In this document: positions 1 to 5,801 of the stretch, piece after piece
How positions within the stretch are numbered: position 1 is the stretch's first letter
How the letters are laid out: each line of letters opens with the position of its first letter
Origin: Mucilaginibacter sp. UBA5151
Lineage (GTDB): Bacteria > Bacteroidota > Bacteroidia > Sphingobacteriales > Sphingobacteriaceae
Direction of reading: 5' to 3'
Length of the DNA stretch: 45,287 nt
Assembly (NCBI GenBank): GCA_002413785.1
Contig: DHXR01000037.1
Coordinates: 1-45,287, forward strand
Notes under the pieces: model-generated
Database searches by the model: none
The model's input: the letters and a program-made list of their open reading frames with translations, nothing else
Told to the model about the DNA's origin: nothing
Program-made: the position numbers and the translations under genes

Positions 1-269
1 AACTCACCTCTAATAGAATCTCCATATACTTTGTTAGGTAAGGGTTTATTCATATTTATACAACTACCACAATTATTGCATTGTTTCCTAATAAAGAATA
101 ACGGATATTTTCGTTCATCCTTAACAACAATCTCAAAAGGGTTTCGACAGCAGTCATTAATTCGTTCAAAGCGAAACGCACCACATTGATCACATTCATA
201 GATATCGTGAAACAGATAAACCGAATTCTTCTTAACGTAGCCACTGCGACAGTTTAAACATTTATCCAT
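1..269 (-). CDS. Cysteine-rich zinc-ribbon-like protein, truncated by window edge
   Basis: Read by hand on the minus strand: an ATG at 269 opens a frame that stays open for 89 codons to the edge of the window, so the C-terminus is missing. The protein starts MDKCLNCRSGYVKK and carries CxxC at residues 4-7, CDQC near 26-29, a CC pair near 40, and CNNCGSC near 64-70. Paired cysteines at this density point to a metal-binding (zinc ribbon) fold. No enzyme motif is visible in the part present. It is transcribed like the rest of the mobile element. A 62-aa alternative frame here has no such pattern and is a shadow. The function is unknown. Confidence 0.65.
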   Translation of the reverse strand, partial: MDKCLNCRSGYVKKNSVYLFHDIYECDQCGAFRFERINDCCRNPFEIVVKDERKYPLFFIRKQCNNCGSCINMNKPLPNKVYGDSIRGE

Positions 270-329
270 ATAGATTGATAATATTTTAAATGTACAGATT
301 ACACATTTTTTTTCAATTTAAAAATACGA

Positions 330-960
330 GCCGAAAAAAGACAACGAAGAGAAACGTAGTTGTCTGCGAGTAACGCAAAAGGTCTATGAAGAGAAAGCCG
401 ATAGGCGGCTTCATAGAATGCTTCACAAAAAACTGGCGTTGCGATTGAGTAATGCGAGCAGCATTACAATTTCAATAGCTATGACAGTTTTGAAGCCTTT
501 TGCGTCGGCGAAGGCTCGCCAAACAAGATGAGCGTCTGGACTTTTAAATGTTGAGTGTTGCAAGCGTCACCTGGTCGACAGACCAAGTGAAAGTGCAGCA
601 TAAGTGAAACGTTTACAAGTACAGAGAAAGCGAATATGGAGAAACGACTTTGCTTAAATCAAACCAGATGACAGATTGCGAAGCCAGGGCCTAAACAAGT
701 GCAGCACATTTTATTTTCAATGGGTATTAGTGTATAAGGCTTAAAATAAAAATGTGCGGACTTGTAAGCGCTGACGCAGTGAAGTTTAATGTGTTCGTAG
801 AACTCTTTAAACGTAACGACATCTGGCGACTGGTTTGTAAAAGCATAGGAGTTTCGTAATGCCTTATTTCCTGTGTGTGAAAGGCCTATACGCCCAGCCA
901 TAAGCAGAGCTTGCCTTTCCTCATCTAAGCAACAAATGAGGCTAAGGCAAGTGAGGGTTA
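330..960. ncRNA. Candidate large structured RNA or structured non-coding module
   Basis: No convincing gene lies here, but complementary segments are dense and nest consistently. ACGCAAAAGG (373-382) pairs with CCTTTTGCGT (496-505). Inside it, CTATGAAG/CTTCATAG (384-391/409-416) forms one hairpin. GCTTCA plus AAAACTG (420-435) pair with CAGTTTTGAAGC (485-496) and lead into GTAATGC/GCATTAC (449-455/461-467). Further hairpins are AGACAAC/GTTGTCT (339-345/359-365), GGCGA/TCGCC (507-511/516-520), TGGTC-gaca-GACCA (572-585), a 23-base imperfect inverted repeat (695-717/743-765) and CTTGCCTT-t-CCTCAT against ATGAGG-ct-AAGGCAAG (910-924/936-951). Direction, transcription and family are unknown. An 80-aa minus-strand ORF (659-901) overlaps several stems and is probably fortuitous. 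Confidence 0.4.
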
Positions 961-996
961 TGGTAAAAAATTCAAATTTCCTTTATCAAATAACAA

Positions 997-1022
997 AAGA
1001 GCCTACCGATAGGTAAGCTCTT
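997..1022 (-). terminator. Hairpin terminator of the 1029-1484 gene
   Basis: AAGAGC-c-TACC, loop GATA, GGTA-a-GCTCTT. On the minus strand it follows the stop codon at 1029 and is followed by TTTTGTTATTT, as expected of an intrinsic terminator. A near-copy sits at 2261-2295. Confidence 0.65.
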
Positions 1023-1028
1023 GTTAAG

Positions 1029-1484
1029 TCATTGGTTAATTCCTTTAATAAACGACTTTACTGTGATGTAAACAAACCATATAATGAACCAAATAACTAT
1101 ATCCTCTATGGCAGGTAAAATACCGATGGCGAAGGCCAACCAGACAATGATTAAAGCAGCTATTAGCCACCTATAACGTTTTAAGTAATTTATAAGTTTA
1201 AGCGTCAGTATTTTAGCAGCTTCTATAATAAAGAATTTCCTGATAGATGAATGCAATGGGCGTTCACTGTTTGGTCCTATTCTGATACTCCCGTTTTGTT
1301 CAGCTATCAATTCCTTAAAATTGATAGCAATAGGTTGCAATATGGTATAATAAACAAACAGCCATGGTATCAGCATTATTACCCTTAGCTTGTATAGCCA
1401 CGATATATTTGAAGGTCTGTCTGTTTGAGATTTCATATACTTAAAGAAAAGCTTTAAAAAAACGTGAGGGATAGTTAAAGTCAA
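1029..1484 (-). CDS. Hypothetical membrane protein
   Basis: A 151-aa protein with no family I recognise. One hydrophobic segment lies around residues 34-54 (VIMLIPWLFVYYTILQPIAI). A longer hydrophobic stretch at about 105-145, rich in Ile, Trp and Phe and broken by a short PAIED turn, probably forms two helices. Three membrane passes are likely. An in-frame methionine at residue 17 (MKSQTDRPSN) could be the real start, which would remove a first segment that looks like leader. It is the last gene of the left cluster of small genes in the mobile element and ends at a hairpin terminator. Confidence 0.55.
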   Translation of the reverse strand: MTLTIPHVFLKLFFKYMKSQTDRPSNISWLYKLRVIMLIPWLFVYYTILQPIAINFKELIAEQNGSIRIGPNSERPLHSSIRKFFIIEAAKILTLKLINYLKRYRWLIAALIIVWLAFAIGILPAIEDIVIWFIIWFVYITVKSFIKGINQ

Positions 1485-1532
1485 TTACTGTAGAAGGATA
1501 GCGGTAGCTTATGTTAGACTTTGAAAGGAACA

Positions 1533-1985
1533 TTAACCTGTCATATTACTTGTATGTCTTTCCTCAAACTGAATATCAAAATCAACACCATTCCATACAG
1601 CTTCACAACTTTCCAAACGAAATGCATCACCCTGGTTCCAAATGGATTTAACAATATCTTCAATCAAATCTTCAATCCAAACTGTTTCTCCCGGTTGAAT
1701 ATCCCTTGGAATCAGATATGCTGCAAATGGTGATGGAAAATGATGTGGATAGTAAAACGTAAAATCGATAGCTTTCGCCATACCCTGGCTACTTCTGAAA
1801 TCACCTATGACTTCAATTTTTCCTGTGATTGGATGTTGTACGATTGCGTATTTGGACTTGATTTTAGGAGATGGGATAACCGGTTTTACTAGAGGCCAAA
1901 ACCCTTTGTTTGCTGCATTATTTATTTCTTGTTCGGTTCTTGCAGTCCTTATGATCCGCAAACCTTTTGGAGTCTTATTGTTCAT
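1533..1985 (-). CDS. Hypothetical protein, coupled to upstream zinc-ribbon gene
   Basis: A 150-aa soluble protein of unknown family. The N-terminus is basic (MNNKTPKGLRIIRTARTEQE). The body has a proline- and aromatic-rich middle (YYPHHFPSPFAAYLIP, about 78-93) followed by an acidic helix-like segment and a C-terminal strand-rich tail. No signal peptide or membrane helix is seen. Its start overlaps the end of the 1975-2250 gene by 11 bases, so the two are almost certainly translated from one mRNA and probably act together. I see no catalytic motif. Confidence 0.6.
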   Translation of the reverse strand: MNNKTPKGLRIIRTARTEQEINNAANKGFWPLVKPVIPSPKIKSKYAIVQHPITGKIEVIGDFRSSQGMAKAIDFTFYYPHHFPSPFAAYLIPRDIQPGETVWIEDLIEDIVKSIWNQGDAFRLESCEAVWNGVDFDIQFEERHTSNMTG

Positions 1986-2250
1986 TTGATTTGTATGTGA
2001 TTGTTAAGTTTTGTTGATTCAGGTCGACTTTTAGGCATGTATGTGGATCATTTAACATTAATTGGGATAAGTCTTCATCCGTAAACAATGCTGTATCAAT
2101 AATTGTCCTTTCGCAGTTATCACAGAATCTACCTTTTAAGTGAGCAGTTTGAGATAGGTTCTCCCATTGCTTATTTAACGGACAATGCAGTTTTTTAATG
2201 AAATTTTGATTGTCGGTGTACAGTTCCTTAGTGAACGGGTTATATTTCAT
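1975..2250 (-). CDS. Small zinc-ribbon-like protein (CxnC / FCxxC)
   Basis: A 91-aa protein with LHCPLNKQWENL at about 21-32 and GRFCDNCERTIIDTALFTDEDL at about 40-61. A C-P-x-W patch followed by G-R-F-C-x-x-C, a -V/I-D-T/F run and a later Cys is a pattern I know from the N-terminal metal-ribbon region of assorted Bacteroidota proteins. Here it stands alone and very short. It probably binds zinc and may mediate protein contacts. It overlaps the downstream 1533-1985 gene by 11 bases. The assignment to a ribbon fold is inference from spacing of cysteines only. Confidence 0.6.
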   Translation of the reverse strand: MKYNPFTKELYTDNQNFIKKLHCPLNKQWENLSQTAHLKGRFCDNCERTIIDTALFTDEDLSQLMLNDPHTCLKVDLNQQNLTITYKSNEQ

Positions 2251-2260
2251 AACTGTGTTA

Positions 2261-2295
2261 TTTAAAGAGCCTACCGATTGGTAAGCCCTTTTAAA
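2261..2295 (-). terminator. Hairpin terminator after the 2334-2747 gene
   Basis: Imperfect stem TTTAAAG-a-GC-c-TACC, loop GATT, GGTA-a-GC-c-CTTT. The central CCTACCGATTGGTAAGC is nearly identical to the hairpin at 997-1022 (one base differs in the loop and one in the stem), so the two are copies. Confidence 0.5.
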
Positions 2296-2333
2296 GCAAG
2301 TAAACGAACGTAGTGAGTTTGCGAAGCTGTATA

Positions 2334-2747
2334 TTAATTGTCAAAAGGGTCTTTACTATCTTTATCGTCTTTTAATAGTTCTTGAAGATGTAATAAAGCC
2401 TTATACAGGCGTTTACATTCATCTTCTGTTGCTATTCCACCTAAAGAAACTTTATCGCGAGTGCCTATATACCAGGAAGCTGGTACATCGTAAAGAATTT
2501 GTTTTTCAAAGAAACAACAACTTAATGTGTTTTTAAGTGACGAGGTTGTAGTAGTATACTTGAACTGAATTATCAAGGTCTGATAATGACAACTTATTGC
2601 TTGTGGACTGTTACCACTAGGTAGCAAGATGTGAGCCTCTTTATAAACTTGTAATATATAATCTAAAGTTTGCTGCTTGTCGAGTTGCGCGAACACTCTG
2701 CTACTTGATATAACAAGCATTACTATTAGTATGATTTTTAGTTTCAT
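2334..2747 (-). CDS. Hypothetical secreted protein
   Basis: A 137-aa protein with a clear Sec signal peptide at residues 1-20 (hydrophobic ILIVMLVISS, then VFAQ with likely cleavage after Ala). The mature part has a CC pair near 77-78 and two more cysteines (near 53 and 110), so disulfides in the periplasm are plausible. The C-terminus is charged (KDDKDSKDPFDN). The family is not recognised. It is a separate transcription unit from the next secreted gene, because a perfect hairpin lies between them. Confidence 0.6.
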   Translation of the reverse strand: MKLKIILIVMLVISSSRVFAQLDKQQTLDYILQVYKEAHILLPSGNSPQAISCHYQTLIIQFKYTTTTSSLKNTLSCCFFEKQILYDVPASWYIGTRDKVSLGGIATEDECKRLYKALLHLQELLKDDKDSKDPFDN

Positions 2748-2887
2748 AATTAGTTAATTATTGCGATTCAGTCCTTCATCGGCAGGATAAATAAAACAGC
2801 ATTGAACTGAAATGCCGTGAAAAATGTAATTTGATGTTTATTAGAATTTTTACCTTTTAAGAAGTTAGGTTGAATATTCTATTAGCC

Positions 2888-2921
2888 AGCGCAGTAATTA
2901 TCATAAATAAATTACTGCGCT
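2888..2921 (-). terminator. Perfect 12-bp hairpin after the 2932-3360 gene
   Basis: AGCGCAGTAATT (2888-2899) and AATTACTGCGCT (2910-2921) are exact reverse complements with a 10-base AT-rich loop. It begins 11 bases past the stop codon at 2932. There is no long T-run, so termination efficiency is uncertain. Confidence 0.55.
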
Positions 2922-2931
2922 GTGTTATGCA

Positions 2932-3360
2932 TTATTGCAAGTAAACCTCCTCACCAAGTACAGGTATATAAGCTTTATATTGAAATATATCACTATGCGG
3001 TTCTTGGTATCGAAGTAGGCTAAGTGATATTCTGGTTTCATTAAAAGTCGTCCAGTAGTCCTGACCCATTGGTTTTACGGCAACTATAAAACGTGTATCA
3101 TTTTCTCCAATGACGATACGTAGATTAACCGCTTTATGTCCATTTTCTGTAAAGTAATACCCAACAGTATATTGAATATTTACACGCTGTTTAGGCGGTT
3201 GATACTGCATAGGATTGTATGTAGGATATTGCATAGGAGTAGGTGTAGGTAACGTCGTAGGTACAGCCCCGCCAGTAGGAACAGCCTCGTATATAATTTG
3301 TGCCTTTGCTTTTAAACAAAAAATTGCAAGCATGGCGATAAATAAAATTTTCTTTAACAT
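2932..3360 (-). CDS. Hypothetical secreted protein with Pro/Thr-rich linker
   Basis: A 142-aa protein with a signal peptide at residues 1-20 (LFIAMLAIFCLKAKAQ). The mature N-terminus is low-complexity and rich in Pro, Thr and Tyr, with two similar segments (TPMQYPTYNPMQYQPP at about 40-56). The rest is strand-rich, with no cysteine in the mature chain. This looks like an exported domain on a flexible linker. No family is recognised. It lies between two structured non-coding stretches of the element. Confidence 0.6.
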   Translation of the reverse strand: MLKKILFIAMLAIFCLKAKAQIIYEAVPTGGAVPTTLPTPTPMQYPTYNPMQYQPPKQRVNIQYTVGYYFTENGHKAVNLRIVIGENDTRFIVAVKPMGQDYWTTFNETRISLSLLRYQEPHSDIFQYKAYIPVLGEEVYLQ

Positions 3361-3402
3361 GATAATTAATTTAAGTTACCGATAGTCCTTTCGGTAGGTT
3401 TT

Positions 3403-3575
3403 TAAACACAATAAGCGCAGGAACTGAGCTATGTCTGCGTCTTAGAGGTACGGCAAAGCACCTGACAACAACAAACAAGTCAGCACCCTACGCTTATTGC
3501 GTGGGTGTCTGATCTCATTTGCTCTCGTTGTCTGATTAAATTTGCCGTTTCCTAAGACAAGAACAATAAGCTTAA
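3403..3575. other. Structured intergenic region with mutually exclusive pairings
   Basis: This 300-base gap between minus-strand genes holds a long-range stem: TCTTAG plus ACGGCAAA (3440-3457) pair with TTTGCCGT plus CTAAGA (3541-3557). Inside it are CTGAC/GTCAG (3462-3466/3479-3483) and the hairpin CACCC-t-ACGC/GCGT-GGGTG (3484-3507). CGCTTATTG (3491-3499) is complementary to CAATAAGCG at 3409-3417 and also, over eight bases, to a second copy CAATAAGC at 3564-3571. Pairing with the first copy would make a pseudoknot with the long stem. TACCGA/TCGGTA (3377-3396) lies next to it, just upstream of the 2932-3360 gene. Function and transcription are unknown. Confidence 0.4.
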
Positions 3576-3668
3576 CACTTATATTTTAAATTAATAATTT
3601 CTCTGTTGAATGTACTGTTTGCGGTTTCCTCCTATTTTTAATGGTAAATGTAACAAACTGTTTTGATA

Positions 3669-4166
3669 CTAAGCCACAGCTTTCATTTGTTTTCTGCGAT
3701 TAATTGCGGGCTTATATTTTATAAGGTGAAACTGGTGATATTTCATCTGTTCTTCAACATATTCATATAGCGCTGAACATTGGGTAATGCACCAGGAATT
3801 AGAAACACTTGCTTCAATGTTTATTTGTGTTAATTCCTTAGAAGTTAACCGATAGACTGACCTTGTAAATAGTGAAGTGCGATTGCTAAGCTCCTCATCA
3901 TTTCCGATTTGTTCAAAGCCATAATGAATAATAAACCGGCTATCTGTTGAACATTCCAGCCTTAAATAAAGCAAGGGATTTACAAACTCATGGATTACCA
4001 TGTTTGAAGCTGTTAGTTTGCGTTCTTCCCTTACTAAGGTGTAGCGCAGTTCTTCATGTTCGATGGTTGCCAGCATGGCTTTTGCCTCTTTCAGGATTTG
4101 AAAATAGGCATCTTTGACTACCTTATTATAAGGTAACAAGGATGGTTGACTGTTAATTTGTTTCAT
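3669..4166 (-). CDS. Hypothetical protein (165 aa)
   Basis: A soluble 165-aa protein with no family I recognise. The N-terminal half is helical and charged (KDAYFQILKEAKAMLATIEHEELRY split around 18-42). The middle has YLRLEC at about 68-73, and the C-terminus is basic (INRRKQMK). A similar patch, YLNLEC, occurs in the equally long 165-aa protein at 4513-5010, which hints at a distant paralogue relation but is too weak to assert. No export signal or membrane segment is present. Confidence 0.55.
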   Translation of the reverse strand: MKQINSQPSLLPYNKVVKDAYFQILKEAKAMLATIEHEELRYTLVREERKLTASNMVIHEFVNPLLYLRLECSTDSRFIIHYGFEQIGNDEELSNRTSLFTRSVYRLTSKELTQINIEASVSNSWCITQCSALYEYVEEQMKYHQFHLIKYKPAINRRKQMKAVA

Positions 4167-4208
4167 GATTGTTTTTTTAAATGGGTTAATGGATTTGTTT
4201 TAAATGAA

Positions 4209-4239
4209 AAATGCCAAGTCGTTTCGAGACCTGGCATTT
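4209..4239 (-). terminator. Hairpin terminator of the 4278-4499 gene
   Basis: AAATGCCA-a-GTC (4209-4220) pairs with GAC-c-TGGCATTT (4228-4239). On the minus strand it is followed by TTCATTT and sits about 40 bases past the stop codon at 4278. Confidence 0.6.
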
Positions 4240-4277
4240 CAATACTGTGTTTATTTACCTTGTTGCCTTTTAATGAG

Positions 4278-4499
4278 TCAGATCAGGCTTTGACTTTGAC
4301 CTTCTTCATCAATTTCCATAAGTCTTCTGATTGGGACAAAATATGCTGATGATAACTGTTCCTGGCTGTCAGATGCATTGCATAGAAAGCACTCATTACG
4401 AAACCAATCATATTCCATGAGTTCTTGTACTTCTGGCCATTTTACTAATTCATAAACGTCGTTTGCTGACGAATTTGAGGGGAAAAGATCTGTTTCCAT
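4278..4499 (-). CDS. Small acidic hypothetical protein
   Basis: A 73-aa acidic protein beginning METDLFPSNSS. It has a WPEVQELMEYDWF segment at about 21-33 and a CFLC pair at 37-40. The start lies 13 bases after the stop codon of the 4513-5010 gene, so the two probably form an operon. The short CxxC may bind a metal but is alone. Family and function are unknown. Confidence 0.5.
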   Translation of the reverse strand: METDLFPSNSSANDVYELVKWPEVQELMEYDWFRNECFLCNASDSQEQLSSAYFVPIRRLMEIDEEGQSQSLI

Positions 4500-4512
4500 T
4501 TTGTGATTGTGT

Positions 4513-5010
4513 TTAAATTGTTTTAAAGTTTTTAATGTACTGTGGCTCCTGGATTTTCAGGACTCTTTGGAAAGATGTGTTAAAGTCAGGCTGCAGTTGT
4601 ATTTCTTTAGCCCTGGTATCAAGCGGATGCGGTTTAAGCATTTCTTTTATCGCTGCTTCAAACGGACAGTTATTAAATGCATATTCAACCTGGAAATCAT
4701 AAAGCATATCGCATTCGAGGTTTAGGTAGCAAGTGGCAGTCATGAAGCAATGCATGGTCATGAAGTTTTCACTTTCCTCGTCTTTGTAGTTGCGTTCAAA
4801 ATAAATTTCACCAGGCTTTAAATAAAGCGTCTTTATAGCTGCAATAATTCGATGATAATCACCTTCCGTAGCATTATTTCGCATTCGCTGGTACTTATGG
4901 ACTTCTATGGTTCTTGACTGAGCAGTTATCCAAAGTTTCCTGCGATGGTACTTTTTGGTGATAGGATAGTGTTCTTTAATGATTTCTCCGATAGATTTTG
5001 ACTCTTTCAT
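4513..5010 (-). CDS. Hypothetical protein (165 aa)
   Basis: A soluble, basic-to-neutral 165-aa protein with a lysine/arginine-rich N-terminal third (KKYHRRKLW at about 19-27, HKYQRMRNN at about 38-46) that could contact nucleic acid. A cysteine-containing stretch follows (CFMTATCYLNLEC, about 87-99). It has the same length as the 3669-4166 protein and shares the YLxLEC patch. It is the first gene of a likely two-gene operon with 4278-4499. No known domain is recognised. Confidence 0.55.
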   Translation of the reverse strand: MKESKSIGEIIKEHYPITKKYHRRKLWITAQSRTIEVHKYQRMRNNATEGDYHRIIAAIKTLYLKPGEIYFERNYKDEESENFMTMHCFMTATCYLNLECDMLYDFQVEYAFNNCPFEAAIKEMLKPHPLDTRAKEIQLQPDFNTSFQRVLKIQEPQYIKNFKTI

Positions 5011-5801
5011 GGCTTTGACTGGTTTTTGATTAGGTGAATTGATAGTTTCCGGGATTTAGGTTTAAAGCGTTCTGAAAGTCGGGCGATATTCATATAGACG
5101 GAATAGCGAACTTTAGAGAGCAATTTTGGCAGCATGGGATTTCGGCTTTCAGAGCAGGCTTTGAGCTTAAATTCCCGGAAAACTTTTTCTTTTTTCTCAA
5201 TAACTGGTCAGGCGGTGGAAGCTTACCTGCAACTGAACGAAGATGCCACTCAAAAAAATTTTAGAAATTTGAAAAATGGATTAACGGCTTTTTGGCTGTT
5301 AGGTGAGGGCGATATTCAAATAATTGAACCAGGGGGCATTTATAAGTAATGGGGGGTGTTTGTCCGGTGTTGATTTATCAGTTTTACCTTGTAAGATGAT
5401 AGGGAGCGGATTGGTGGTTTTGGCTTACTTCTTAAAAGGCGACTTTATAAATCACTTTTTAATAGAAAAATGCAATATACGCTACCGAGGTTCTAATATT
5501 GATTCCAGGGGCCGAAGTTTTTATAACTGGTGGTTTTACAGCTAAATGATGCAAAACATAGGTTTTAGTCATTATTGGTGCAAAAGTGGGTGTTTGGCAA
5601 ATTATTTTGCAATAACAGGGGTTTGACGTTATTTTAAATTTTGGACTATGTGCCAACAAAAAAACCTGCACATAATGCAGGTTTTAAAGTCATTTTTTAG
5701 CAGTTAATTTTTCCAATTCTCCATTATTTTTTAACTTTTTGTAATTTCCCTTATAAAGGTATTTATCGCATTTTCTTTTGGAAAATGGTATTTTGTTTAG
5801 G
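5011..5801. other. Intergenic stretch, no convincing gene
   Basis: This 790-base gap separates the small-gene cluster from the helicase-like genes. Two short plus-strand frames exist (5134-5349, 71 aa; 5324-5545, 73 aa), but they overlap each other, run against the direction of all neighbours and show no domain, so I do not call them. The first one has a plausible composition in its second half and could be a gene remnant. A strong hairpin terminator lies at 5661-5685. Nothing else is recognised. Confidence 0.4.
5661..5685 (-). terminator. Intrinsic terminator of the 5802-7631 gene
   Basis: AAAACCTGCA (5661-5670), loop CATAA, TGCAGGTTTT (5676-5685): a perfect 10-bp stem. On the minus strand it runs into TTTTTTTGTT, a typical intrinsic terminator tail. 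It lies about 115 bases past the stop codon. Confidence 0.75.

Noticed and set aside
56..244. 62-aa minus-strand frame
   Set aside because: It overlaps in another frame the better cysteine-rich frame starting at 269, which stays open to the window edge. Its own sequence is low-information.
695..765. Integron attC site
   Set aside because: The imperfect palindrome lacks the GTTRRRY/RYYYAAC ends, and no IntI-type integrase is nearby.
659..901. 80-aa minus-strand frame in the structured region
   Set aside because: It runs through several stem-loops, including the 695-765 inverted repeat, and has no recognisable domain. It was left as a possible alternative in the ncRNA finding.
330..960. Group II or group I intron
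   Set aside because: No reverse transcriptase or maturase frame and no domain V-like hairpin with its AGC triad was found.
5134..5545. Two overlapping plus-strand frames of 71 and 73 aa
   Set aside because: They overlap each other, run against all neighbours and have no domain or start signals.
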